Below are positions 37,892 through 50,235 of a DNA stretch of 64,000 nucleotides, one piece after another. Each line of letters begins with the position of its first letter. Position 1 is the stretch's first letter. The translations under genes and the position numbers were made by a program. Under the pieces are notes generated by a model. The model was not told the DNA's origin and did not search any database. It saw nothing but the letters and a program-made list of their open reading frames with translations. Origin of the DNA: Cryptomeria japonica (lineage: Eukaryota > Streptophyta > Pinopsida > Cupressales > Cupressaceae); the NCBI RefSeq assembly GCF_030272615.1, contig NC_081406.1, positions 237,255,922 through 237,319,921 on the forward strand, in the 5' to 3' direction.

Positions 37892-39046
37892 TGTAGTGGT
37901 GAAAAATTAGGGTTTCCACCATTAGATGTATGAAAACTGCTAATTTTTACTTAGGGACCAATACATTAGAGAGAGATAGGAATTAGATAGATCTAAACTT
38001 GAAAGGTTTGAATGTTTATATAATTCCAGGGGTGTTGAATGTGCCCTCTTCTTTCCCTTGAGGTGAATTGATTTATTGAATTTGCTGAAATTAGGGTAAA
38101 TATGCTGAAAATTGATGTAAAAATGCACAAATAGTAAGCTACAGTTGTTGGATTGAGTCATGAACTTGGATCTAAGGATTACAAGAGGATTCAGACCCAT
38201 TCCTAGAAGGAGCTCCTGATTTATCGGGACTGGTGTGACAATCACTTTGGTTCTTCAAAATTTTCCACTCCAATGGGGGATCAATTCATCTCTGTAAGTA
38301 AAGCTTATCCTGAAGATCACAACTTTGTACTTGGCTCCCACACATAGAAAGAAGGGAAAATAGGTTGGGAATAGGGGTTTACCTTTGGTCAAACCTTGGT
38401 TTTGGATTTAGCCATGAAATAGAAATGAAATATGATTGAATTACAATAATGGAAATATTCTCCTTTTGAGGAAGATGTTGAATAATGAATGAAAAACAAA
38501 TGATATACCTCCTTGTGAATTTTTATTTTTCTCCACATAGAATTAGGGTTTCATGAAGTCTTCAATAGTATAGAACATGAATATCAACTCTAATGCTTGA
38601 ATCTTGACTTTATTTCTGCTCTAATGCTTGAAGGAAGGCTGATTGTTTTCTTGCTTGAACTAGAATGCTTGATTTCTTGATGTTGAATTGAATTTCATGC
38701 ATGTGGATAATCAAATGAGAGGGGTATCCCTCTTTTATACTTGTCTGTCAAAAAATAAACTAATTTATCAACATGAGCTGTCACAAAGTTGGGTTTCTCA
38801 CTCAATTTTTATGACCATGAAGAGGCCCAAATTTAGCTCCTAATTAGGAGGACCAAGGCATGGCGCCTTGGTCTTGCCCAATCAGGCTCCAAAATTTTAG
38901 TACAAGATGATGTGCAAAATGAATTTGTTAATAAATGTACAAAGCAAGAGCATAAGCAACTCTTATTCAGGCCTTAGAGTGCGAATGCCAAGGTGAGGGC
39001 TCAAATACGGTCAAAATTGTATGGGAGTATAGTTTAGGATGCCACA
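37892..39046 (-). repeat. 5' LTR of the outer gag element
   Basis: Partner of 12642-13798 and collinear along its whole length with many substitutions. The low end is TGTAGTGGTGAAAAA and the high end GGATGCCACA, followed by TAACC. Confidence 0.85.
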
Positions 39047-39076
39047 TAACCATAATTTTACTTGCTAATCTAATAT

Positions 39077-40303
39077 TGTAAAGTGGAAAAATGGATCCTA
39101 GTGACTCCCCACCTAGGAGAGAGAAAGGAAGCCACTAGGATGGTTTTCACTTGGGAAAAAAATTAGAATTAAAAGAGGGGTTGAATCCACTAAATCCAAA
39201 TCCAAGAGACAAGGATCTGAATACTAAGTGGATTGCAAGTGGTTGATGTGTGTTTTACCCTCTTTTGTAAATGAGAAAGTTGACTTGTTGACTTTGTGGA
39301 AAAGAGAGAGGAAATGAGTAAAATGAGGTGCTACCAGTTTGGGATCGCGCTATAACTTCGGATTTGAGCTAATTAAACTGACGCGGATCTGCCCTATGAA
39401 TTTGGAGAAAAGTCGTCGAGACCGTGTAGAGAATGTACATGGTCCGCCACAAAAACCACGAAACGAAAAGGGTTTTTTCGTCTCTACAAATGAAGACCAA
39501 CCTTGCAATTACAGTTGTGCACCTGCAACCTACACACATAAAAGAGAAGAAAGGGGGTTGTGGATAGGGGTTTGCCTCAGTCAATCCCTAGTTGAGGAAT
39601 CAACCTAGAAAGAAAGTAATTGCAAATGCTTGAATGTAAACAATGGAAATGTATACCTTGTCGATCTGCAACTTGTTGATGATGATTGCTTTGCTTCTTG
39701 AATGTAATCACAAATGTTGTATGAAATGGCATGTAACATGAAAAAAACCTAACACACACACATGCTTGCAAATGAATGTTGTAATGTTGCTCCCATGGAT
39801 GAATGAAGAAGACTTGAATGCTTGATGATGACTTTGAAATTTTGTATCTTCTCCTTATGCTCTCTATCCGTCTATGCGCTATCCATCCGTTGTCCTCTCC
39901 CCTGAATAAGGGTATTGAATTCCCTTTTATACATGCCTCAAGGATTACTTTTTAACCACTGAAGGCTAACAAAGAGGAATTGCAAACCCCGAAGACAAAT
40001 AATGCATAGGAGATCGGGCAGCCCGCACATAGGACCACCCTAGGAGATGGGGACAGGGGTGCCACGCCACTGTCCTAGGGGGACAAGGGAACCACGCCCC
40101 TGTCCTAGGGGGGACATGGATGCCCTGTCTTTCTCTATTTTGGGCCCCAGACAAGATACAGAGCAACCACAAGACATAAAGGAGGAAAGGAGAAGGGTTA
40201 GAAATGCAGAAATAGGTCCCGATTAAGGAAGGGTATGTAGTTGCCAAGGTGAGGACCCCAAATGTGGTTAAAATTGTAGGGGTTGCAATTTTATGACACT
40301 ACA
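39077..40303. mobile_element. solo LTR, target duplication AATAT
   Basis: The 1,227-bp sequence begins TGTAAAGTGG and ends TGACACTACA. AATAT flanks it at 39072-39076 and 40304-40308. It shares a right-hand end (AAGGTGAGG..., GCAATTTTATGACACTACA) and the phrase ATAGGGGTTTGCCTCAGTCAA with the other LTRs, but is only distantly similar elsewhere. It lies in the CCCTAA-like tract only about 25 bp from the outer element. Confidence 0.8.
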
Positions 40304-40308
40304 AATAT

Positions 40309-41140
40309 TAACCCTAATAATAGTAAAACTATAAATATAATTAAGCTCTAACTCTAACCCTAATTTGAAGATTTCTCTTAAAACCCTAATTAAACCCTAA
40401 CCCTATTTGAAACTATTATCTCTAATTTTAATTCTAACCTTAACCCTGATTGAACTATAATATTGACTCTATTTGAACCTTAACTAAATCCTAACTTAAT
40501 TGAATCATAGCCCTAACTCTAGCACTAAATAACCCTAACCATAATTAATCTTAGCCATAACCCTTATTGAAACCTCACCCTAATTCTAATCCTAATCCTA
40601 ATCCTAATCCTATCTCTAGTTCTAATTCTAACCCTAAATTTAACCCTAGCCTAACATTGAATCTAACCCCAATTTAACCCTAATGCTAACTATGCTTAAA
40701 CTATATCTTAACATTAATCTTAACCATAACCCTAATTTTAGCTATAACCCTAATTAAACCCTAACCATAACCCTGATTCAACCCCAATTGTAACTGAAAT
40801 ATTTTCCGCTAATTGAACCCCAATCTAACATTAATCCTATTCCATATTTAATTCTAACCTTAACGCTAATTTAATATCAACCCTAATGCTATTGAACCTT
40901 CATTCATAATATAACCCTAACCCTAATAACCCTAGTCCTAACCCTAACTCAAAGATTTCTATAACCCTAATTGATATTTAATTCTATTTAACCCTAGCCC
41001 CAACCTAATCTTAACCCTAAAACTAACCTTAATTGTAATGGCAACCTTTATTCTAATTTTAGTCAATTAACCTTGAATCTAAACCCTATTTTAACCTTAA
41101 TGCTAATATTAACACTAACCCTAACCCTAACCTGCATTAA
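40309..41140. repeat. degenerate CCCTAA (telomere-like) repeat tract, right part
   Basis: Dense variants of AACCCTAA, AACCCTAATT and CTAACCTTAA, including short perfect runs (CCCTAACCCTAA near 41125). It continues the tract at 12285-12636. Confidence 0.8.
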
Positions 41141-41157
41141 TTAAATTTTCTCTAGAA

Positions 41158-43560
41158 AGTTATTAATAGGTAGCAATCAAACATAAAATGTAAAATTGAA
41201 TTAAAAATATATATTTTTAGAATATCATATAATTAAATATAATATCTTTATGCATGTCCTAATTAAATTAGATAGTATAATTTTTTAAGTTAAAAAGAAG
41301 AAGTTAATAATCTATTTTTAAAGAAAATTCTATTAATTGAATAGTATAATGAATAACTACCTAATGTGTACTCAATGAATTTTTATTTTCTTTTAAATAA
41401 AAAGTGATTTCTTTTATATAAATTATTAAAGATAGCCATCAAACATAAAATTTAAACTTAAATTAAAGATATTTAAAAACAAATATCTAAAATTAAAGAT
41501 AATATCTGTGCATGTCCTAATTAAAAATTAGATCTTATAATTTTGAAGTTCAGCAAAATTAATTTTTTTAAGGCAATTTCTATTAATTGAATAGCATAAT
41601 AAATAATTAACTATTGTGTACTAGACCATTAATGGGCCTCAAAGGGTTTATCCTTTCCCAAGCAAGAATAGGGTAGTCAAATGGGAAAAACTAGAGTGAG
41701 GTTGGATCAAAATAAATTTTGATAGAGCTTCTAAAGGTAATCCAGGAGCGTCAGGAGTAGGGTGTGTGATGAGGAATGAGTATGGAGTTATAGTAATGAG
41801 TGGGGCTCAAAAAATTAAGGATGAGACGAATAATGAGGCAAAAGCGCAAGATGCACTTCTTGTCATCAAGTTTGCAAGAAGATTATTTCTGACTAAACTA
41901 CATTTAGAGGGTGATTTCTAGATCATAGTTAACGCGATTAAAACATGTTAGGCCCAAAATTGGAATATAAACAAATGGATTAAGATACTATTAAAATAAT
42001 TACAAGGTTTTCAAGATTTCATGATTTCACACATTAGAAGGGGAGGGAACATGATAGCAGACAAAGCATCAAATTGGGGTTGTAGTTTGAATTTTAATTA
42101 AATTAAATGGAGATAAGATATTTAGTAAATAGTTCCATTTGAAATTGACGAAGAGGGGGCAAGTACTAGTGATGGGATGGAGAGAGATTGAGATAGATGG
42201 GAAGATGGAGTATCACATGTGGTAGAAGGTTGAGGATGTCATCAAACCAAAGATCGTCGAGCTCCACACATAGGATGTAGAGCAAATTGACATTGGGAGA
42301 AGAGAATGACTTGGAAAGAGATGTTTTTTCCTATTATATGGATATCAGAGATAGATTAGTAGCAAAGAAAGGTCAGGTTAGTGGTCTGCAAGGACAGATA
42401 TGGAAGAAAACTTCTCTCTAGGAATAACCAAAATAAAATGCTCATTCAAAGGGACAATTACTAAGGAGAGGATGTGCCACATCTTTAAGATAGAGGACCT
42501 TGGATTTTTGTGAATGGTGGATGTTTTTTTGGGGGAAGCTCATATGAAATCAACATTTGGATATCAAACCAACGTAGATGTGGTGCCATTGTTCCTAGCA
42601 TGGTGCCTAGAGCTTAGAAACAAGGAGGATGCAGAATGGGTTATGAGAAAAAGTGTCAGAGAGGATTGGGAGGAAGGGTTGAGTTCCTTCTTAGCCATGG
42701 CTTAGCTAGGTTATGGATTTATCATGAAAGGTGGCCCAGAGTGGGTTCATGTGGTAGAGGTTAAGGCTCCTCTAAGACCTTTCTTGGTGTGGGGAGTTGA
42801 TTACGATCATGAAGTGGGGAGAGAAGAAGCTCTTGATGGGTGAAGAAATATCAAAGAATACTTGAGGAAAATAGAAGTGGAAATACAAGATCAAGAAGGA
42901 GATGTTCCAAAGAAGGGCAAGAAGAAATAGTATTTTAGAAAGGAAGACTATTGGGTCAGTAGGGGAATGTCTGAGGGTGAATCCTCTATCCAGTAATGTC
43001 CTTTGTGTGATTAGGCCATCAAATGAGAGTTTTTGGTAGTGGATTTGGTGGTTGTGTTAACTATAGTTGGTCTAATTTCTACATATATGAATAATTTAAT
43101 AACAAGCAATCTTATGTGTTTTTCTATTTAAATTTCATATGCAGTATGAAAGGATGTAAATGCATGGTCAAAATAGCTATTGTAGAAATGGTTTTGCTTT
43201 TGGAGATGGGTTCTGCAACACATTTTTGTAAAATTTAATGTAATTTCTATTATTATTAATACAATATTATAACTTTTACCTATCAAAGAAAAAAAAAAGC
43301 TAACTAATACATATACTCACAAAAAAATTATTTTGTTTTAAAAAAAAATTTGTTTTCTTTAAGGAAGTTTATTAAAGATAGTCATATAAAAAAAAATGAA
43401 TTAAATATATATTTTCCAAAAATATCTAAAATTAAAAATAATATCTCTATGCATGTCCTAATTAAATTAAATAGTATAATTTTGAAGTTCAACAAAATCA
43501 ATTAAAATTTCATTTTTAAGGCAATTTCTAATAAGTAAACAATATAATGAATAACTCTAA
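41158..43560. repeat. three copies of an AT-rich ~270-bp repeat, split by a LINE
   Basis: A unit containing AATATCT.TGCATGTCCTAATTAAA and GGCAATTTCTATTAATTGAATA occurs at about 41158, 41427 and, after the LINE, 43370. The first two are in tandem with a period of about 270 bp. The third copy beyond the LINE shows that the LINE inserted into the array. Confidence 0.75.
41640..43300 (+). mobile_element. 5'-truncated L1-type LINE with RNase H domain and A tail
   Basis: Positions 41703-42100 encode a plant LINE RNase H (RVT_3 type): WIKINFDRASKGNPGASGVG, then NNEAKAQDALLVIKF, LEGDF, and HIRREGNMIADKAS. The D, E, D, D catalytic set is visible, but two stops lie in the middle. The following kilobase has open pieces (42514-42705) that I do not recognise. 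It ends ATTAATACAATATTATAACTTTTACCTATC plus an A run at about 43290, a typical LINE 3' end. Flanks TAACTATTGTGTACTA and TAACTAATACATATACT could be a worn target duplication. Endonuclease and RT are missing. Confidence 0.75.
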
Positions 43561-44329
43561 ATCAAACATTGAAACAAGGTAGTGAGCTTAAATCCCTTTC
43601 ATATTTTGAAATTTGTTGTTCACGGTTTCTTTTCTTCAATTGTTATCCATGAAATGAGAAAAAAAAGTAACAAATGAATCCATGATATGAGTAATATCAT
43701 AGACCAAAAAATTGACAATTCTATTAAATTATATTACCAATTCCAATTTCTGATATGAGTAAGAGATTTTGTTTTTATTGTTCATTTAAAATTATCCTCT
43801 AAAGTTTATTTTCAAAAGAAATCACTCAAAAATAAACTTTACCCTCAAATATATATGCTTGAATTTTTTCCCTTTATCACTCAGCTTATAAAAAGCTTCA
43901 TTGGCCTTTTCTCCAAGAGTGCAATATTGAAGAGAGGCCACCACTGTCACAAAAACATTGTCCTACAACAATTTGAAAAATATAGTACTCTTAAAACATG
44001 ATAATCCTTTCTGAAGAAGATACATTCTTATTTAGAAATTTAAGATCAAATTCAAACCTATTATCACCGAGATATAAATATGATTCAAATAACCTAGACA
44101 ACTATAATCAAATATTTCACATATTATTTTATGTGGATTTTATTATCATTTGTTTATATTTTAGAATTTCTTTTTTAAATAAAAGAAATTGAATATATTT
44201 AAAATTTCTAAACACATATCTTGAAATAGACATCCAATTTCTTTCTATATACTCTTAAGGAAACATGACCTTGATTTGGTTTCCCCAAACCCATGGCACA
44301 AAGTGACACCTTGACAAATTATAAATTAG
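43561..44329. other. AT-rich DNA, no gene seen
   Basis: One 64-codon open stretch (43998-44192) encodes an Asn/Ile/Phe-rich peptide typical of random AT-rich sequence. No repeat structure recognised. Confidence 0.4.
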
Positions 44330-47300
44330 AAAAGCTTGCAAATTATGCAATGTATACTTTCCCTTCTAGTTTAAAGTAATATTAATAAGAAAAACTTGTA
44401 ATTTTCATAAAATAAATTCCTATACTACTGCAAGCTAACTAGACTAAGTATAAGTTGATTGGACCATGCACTACCTATTGGATCCATATTCAAATAGAAC
44501 TAAAAATTAAACTGAAAGAAGCTAAGGAAAAAGTAGTTGTTATGCGCCCAATAAAAATGCATGTCTTTAAAATATTTTAGTTATTTAATTTAGTATCATT
44601 TTGGTTATTTAATTTATTTCAAGTTATTTAATTTAATTTAATTTAAGTTAAGTTCAAATATTTTATATTTTAGTTTTTAATTCTTAAATTTTAATTAGCT
44701 TACTTTTACTTTTAATTCTATATTAAAAATAAAATTATGACATTCCTTTTAGTATATCAAACTATGGAATCAACAAACTTAGAATCTTGATATTTCAACT
44801 CTAATTTAAATGACCAATATTTTTGTTATTTAATTTAATTTAATTTAATTCATTTAGTTTATTTTTTTTAAATTTAAGTTATTTAATTTAATTTATTTTT
44901 ATTTTTTAATTCCTAAATTTTAATTACCTTATTTTAATCATTATGATATTCCTTTTAATGCATTGAGCTATGAAATCAACAAACTTAGAGTCTTTGATAT
45001 TTCAGCTCGAGTTTAAATGATCAATATTTTAGTTATTTAATATAATCCATTTACGTTATTTAATTTAATTTAAGTTATTTAATTTATTGTTTTAATTCTT
45101 AAATTTTAATTAGCTTTTTTTTTTCCCTCTTAATTTTATATTAAAAAAAATTAAGATATTCCTTTTAATATATCAAATCATGAAATCAACAATGTTAGAG
45201 TGTAGATATTTCAAACTAAGTTTGAATGACCAATATTTTAGTTATTTAATTTAATTTTTCAATTCTTAAATCATTCTTAAATTTTAACTAGCTTATATTT
45301 TCTCTTAATTCAATATTAAAAATAAAATTATGACATTTCTTTTAATGTATCAACCATGAAATCTACAAACTTAGGGTCTTGATATTTCAACTTGAGTTTA
45401 AATGATAGTGACTACACTTAATTTAAGTTATTTAATTTAATTTCATTTTATTCTAGTTATTTAATTTAATCTCATTGACACTCACAAGCATGCCAAAATA
45501 AATGTCTTTAGTTTTTATTTACGTATGTGAGTGTAATATGCCTCTCAGTGTAACTAGTATTATTATATTGCAATTAATATTAAAATTATTATGATATTGT
45601 AATTAATATTAAATTATTATTAAGATATGATTATATTATCATGTTTTAATATATTATTATTTCTATATTAGCAAATTATTATTATTATATTTTAATTTTA
45701 TATTCTTTCTTATTCTTAAGAAAAAAGTGAACGTTATGTGGGGATACTTTCAATCCCCCATAATTAATAATATTATTGAGATAATTATGAATTTAACTAA
45801 TTGCATGATGGAGATAGACAACGTGATTGATAAAGTTAAATTGGGAGTAAGTAGCAGTTGAGAGGTGGAAGTGAAGATATAATTAGCATTAAATAATTAA
45901 AAAATAGTTAATTGAGTGCATGAAAGAAGAAAATAAATAAAATTAAATTAAAAAATAAATTTTAACTTTTTTGTTCTTCATGCGTTTAAGTGTCACAAAC
46001 ATGTCAAATTAAATGCTTATGGACATTTTTGCATCCATATGTGAGTATAATACGCCTTTAGCATAATTACATAGGTTCCTTAACACTTAAGTAAGCATAA
46101 TTAAATTTAAATATAATACTAATGAGAGAGGGATTTGAGACAAAAATTAACAAGAAGTTTATGCTCAGCGAATATATACAATAACAATATATCCAATTAT
46201 GGCTTAGTTTCCAATTGTCATCCCTATTTAAATTATAAGGGTGTTTTTAATTTTCATAGTTAACATTTTGGTATTTTTTATGTATATATCATGTTTTTTC
46301 CTCATTGTGTGAACTAAGGCCAACCTATGTACCTTCCAATGTTTCAAACATTTCACTTGCCACTAGAATCGTCATGCAAACCCTTAATCCAACATGGAAT
46401 CACCAAGGTACGTGCATTAACAACACAAATTACAATACCATGACAAGTTACTTACCTCAAGATTCTACACAAATTATGTTGTCCTATCAGTGGAAAGTGA
46501 AAAATGTTTTCGTTACTTGAGTGATAACAAAAATAGAACAAATATGTCAAAGAAATAACATAGTGCATAATAATTTAATGGACGTGTATCCAAAATATAG
46601 ATTCATAACTCAACAACCAACATAAAATATTGAACAAGGTATGATTATCCATCAAACATAAAACAAGATAAAACTATAACTTCAATCATTCAAGAAAATA
46701 TGTGTGGAAATTAAAACATATGCAGAGATCTAAACTAAGAGTCCATACCATATGTTAACTAGAAGCTTAGACAATGTATGCAAAGAAAAAGACATCAATC
46801 TTTGGTATCATTTCTTTTCCTAGACATCTTAATATGTGGGCATTAAAGTGGAACAAGATTTTATAAATTTAAACATTCATAAGAAATGGTAGATGCTACA
46901 TAACATTGATTAACAATGATGTTAGACAAAATCATGCACCAATAATCATTACAAGTTAATATATTGTCCATTGGAAGGGAAATAAAGCATTGCAAATAAA
47001 AATACATAACAAAATTGATTTATTTTAGCATATCGGCTTTAGTTGAATAATTTGGCTATAATATAAGCAATATACAAAAGATTGCTCAAACTTTTAGAGT
47101 TGAGGGAAGTTTTTTCAAAAAGCTACAATATAAAATTCCAGCCATATCATCATTCCTCTTAAATAGCACAACTATAAGCTATTATATCAAAAGGAAGGAA
47201 TTCATGAAATGCTTACCCCAAATCAGATTGTTCATGGAAGTTGTCAATAAAGTATACTTCCTCTTCTAATCAAGAGTATTATAAATAAGGAAAACTTGCA

Positions 47301-47709
47301 AATTATGCAACATATACTTTCTCCTCTAGCTAAGAGTAATATAAATAAGTTGATTGGACCATGGACTACCTATTGGATCCATGTTCAAATACAACTAAAA
47401 ATTAAACTAAAAGAAACTAAAGAAGAAATAGTCATTATGAGACGATTGAAAATGCAAGTCTTCAAAATATTTAGTTATTTAATTTAATTTATTTTTAGTT
47501 ATTTAATTTAATTCATTTAAGCTATTTAATTTAATTTTATTAATTCTTAAACAATTCTTAAAAATTTTAATTAGCTTATTTTTTTCTCTTACTTATATAT
47601 ATATAAAATATGATATTCATTTAAATGTATTAGATCATGAAATCAACAAACTTAGAGTCTTGATATTTCAACTCGAGTTTAAATGACCAATGAGTGCATT
47701 TAATTTAAT
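44330..47709. repeat. AT-rich local repeats: ~200-bp TTTAATTTAA family and a 3-kb spaced duplication
   Basis: A unit with ATGAAATCAACAAACTTAGAG and TTTAAATGACCAATATTTTAG, followed by TTATTTAATTTAATTT, recurs at about 44760, 44965, 45180, 45355 and 47640. A longer phrase (CTTGCAAATTATGCAA... GATTGGACCATG.ACTACC...) occurs at about 44335-44600 and 47295-47480, suggesting a duplication with about 3-kb spacing. Another phrase, ACACTCACAAGCATG...ATGTGAGTGTAATA, occurs at about 45478, 45990 (diverged) and, beyond the DNA transposon, 59530. No gene is seen in this stretch; 46305-46520 is an unrecognised short ORF. Confidence 0.7.
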
Positions 47710-47714
47710 CACTG

Positions 47715-47762
47715 GGTAAGTGCACAAAGATGGTGGTCAAAAAGGGGGGTATAAGTGGACAC
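47715..47762 (+). repeat. left terminal inverted repeat
   Basis: Reads GGTAAGTGCACAAAGATGG and on to AAGTGGACAC with a small internal insertion relative to the right end. Its match is the reverse complement of 59480-59525. Confidence 0.85.
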
Positions 47763-48584
47763 TTTTTTTCGAAAATCAGGTGGACCTGAACTTAGAGGCA
47801 AAATTCGAAAGTCATCCACTCAAGATATGAAGATAATCAAAGAACAAATATTGTAGTACTCTGAATCTAGTTTCCAAACTACTAAACTTTTTCAAAATTG
47901 GATAAGATTAAGGGGGTCAAATCCTTCGTGCACAAAAAACTAACCTTGTTTTTTTTTTTTTGAAAAACATAACATAGTGTCTGACGTGCGCATCAAAAAA
48001 GTCATAGTTAGATTTAGTATTTTAACAAATCCTTTGGCAGAAAGATAGTTAAGAGTGAGCAATAGAAGATGTGTATTTTTTTGTAATTTTTTGTTGAGTA
48101 TTTTTATTTTTATGATTTTTTCATTCGAGCACATCCTGAAAATTCGGTACCTATTCGTGCGCGAAGCATAAGTTGCACTAAACAAATAAAAAATACAGTT
48201 TTTTTTTTAAATTGTAAAGAATCAAGTGCACTACAATAATATATAAAGTTTTTTAAATTTGGATACGTATATCAAAAGTTATTCAAAAAATGTTGCACCT
48301 ATGTCTGTGAGAACTATGGAGACACTAGTAAAAGAAATTCAATAATAATATGTTATTGTTGTTCAAATTGAAAAAAAATTATATGGTTAGAAAGCTCAGA
48401 AGATGGGTGAAAATATGGTGGCAATTTTAGAAATACCCACTTTATGAAGTGTAAATCTGATGATGACAAAGTCGATAAACCAAGTTGATAAAATAAAACA
48501 CGTCAAAAATGAGAGAAATGGAGGGAAATCAAACTTCCAATCCGTAGCTTTGTCATCCAGGCCCATTTCCAAGCCTAAAAGTCA
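47763..48584. other. left internal flank of the DNA transposon
   Basis: No gene recognised. Some minus-strand open sequence (47940-48185) is Lys/Leu-rich and has no domain. Confidence 0.4.
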
Positions 48585-49261
48585 AAAGCGCGTATGGGGT
48601 ACTTATGGCTTGAAAAGCGCGTATGGGATATTTATAGTGTAAGAAGTGCGTATGCGCGTGTTTCCCATTAAACAACGCGTATGTGCTATCTTTACTATAA
48701 ACAGCGCGTACGTGCTATTGTATAATATTATATTCTATGTATAATATGTGTATATTCATATAATATATGTAATATATAATATGTGTATAATATGACATTG
48801 TATATATAATATGTTTATATACATATAATATATTAAACATATATATACACATGTAAGTGTATCATCTCTCCCTCTCAAACGCATACAAGGTCTCTCTCTC
48901 TCACTCACTCTCTCACTCTCTCTCTCTCTCTCTACCTCTCCCCTTCTCCCTTCCTCCATACCCCATCCCTCTTTCTCTTCTTCTCTCCCTCGATACCCCA
49001 TTGCAACTGTGTCTACACTTCTATATAAGTAAGTGAATTTATTTCTTATCTGCAACTTCCTCTTTGATTTTTATCATGTATTCTCTCCCTCCCTCTACCT
49101 CTCCCTTCCCCCCATGTTATCTCCCTCTCTCCCTCTCTCTCCCTCTCCCCTCTCCTCTCCCTTCCCCCCATGTTATCTCCCTCTCTCCCCCCTCTCTCCC
49201 TCTCCCCTCTCCTCTCCCTCTCTCCCTCTCCCCTCTCCCCTCCCTCTCTCTCCCTCTCCCA

Positions 49262-49344
<83 letters not shown>

Positions 49345-49456
49345 TCCCCCCATGATCTCTCCCTCTCTCCCTCTCCCTCTCCCCTCTCCACTCCCTCTCT
49401 CTCCCTCTCCCCTCTCCCCTCTCCCCTCTCCCCTCCCTCTCTCTCCCTCTCTCTCC

Positions 49457-49511
<55 letters not shown>

Positions 49512-49900
49512 CCCTCTCCCCTCTTCTCTCCCTCTCTCCCTCCCTTCCCCCCATGTTCTCTCCCTCTCTCCCTCTCTCTCCCTCTCCCCTCTCCTCTCCC
49601 TCTCTCCCTCTCTCTATCTCTCTCCCTCTCCCCTCTCCTCTCCCTCTCTCTCCCTTCCCCCCCTCTTCTCTCCCTCTCTCCCTCTCCCTTCCTCCATACC
49701 CCTTCCATAACTTTTTTAAGGCTTAGTAGCGCGTACGTGGTATTTATTACTCATAAGCGGTACTATTCCCATTATTCGATACCCCAGGATAACATTTTTA
49801 GGCTTCGCTACTTATCAGCCGAGAATACCATTGGGCTTGCCAACATTTTATGGCCTAGCAGTGCGTACGCGATTATCAATGTAGCGCGTACACGGTTTAG
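48585..49900. promoter_or_regulatory. left subterminal GCGCGTA motif copies
   Basis: Copies at about 48587, 48614, 48645, 48675, 48703 and, beyond the (CT)n tract, 49727, 49860 and 49882 vary around AGCGCGTAYGYGCTA, an imperfect palindrome. The surrounding DNA is very AT-rich, so these CpG-dense words stand out. Their position suits transposase-binding sites or promoter elements upstream of the transposase gene. Confidence 0.65.
48867..49705. repeat. (CT)n / CCCTCTCT microsatellite
   Basis: About 0.8 kb of CT and CCCTCTCC repeats with interspersed CCTTCCCCCCATGTTATCTCC units. Long open frames in all directions here (Ser/Leu/Pro or Arg/Glu/Gly only) are artefacts. Similar phrases flank it (CCCCATTGCAACTGTGTCTACACTTCTAT at 49000; CCCCACTTGAACTGTGTTTGCACTTCTAT at 49966), both followed by GTAAGTGAATTT. 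Confidence 0.95.
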
Positions 49901-50235
49901 AGACATAGTTTTAGTTGCCCAAGAGCCTCAACGACCTCAAAATAAGTTTTTGAGGTCGTTGAAGACCCCACTTGAACTGTGTTTGCACTTCTATCACTGT
50001 TGTATACATAAAAGTAAGTGAATTTTTTTTTTTTGCATGATTTCAAATGATTGAATTGTTGTTTTTATTAGTTTTTTTGTTTTTGCATGGTTTCAAATGA
50101 TTAAATTGTGATTGTTTAATAGTTTGATTCCAAAAAATAGTGATAAGATGCATACTTATGGTTATTTATTTATTTTTGAACTTTTCTTTACATATATATG
50201 TAATATGATTCTATTTAGGTCAACTGATCTCAACC

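Noticed and set aside
47710-47720. CACTG as a CACTA-type terminal motif
   Set aside because: CACTG is in direct, not inverted, orientation at the two ends and matches the paralogous empty site, so it is target duplication.
48900-48960. TCTC-rich core promoter (Y patch)
   Set aside because: Cannot be told apart from the edge of the microsatellite.
49033-49726. ORFs of 220-225 codons in several frames
   Set aside because: Products of the (CT)n/(CCCTCT)n microsatellite: only Ser, Leu and Pro or Arg, Glu and Gly.
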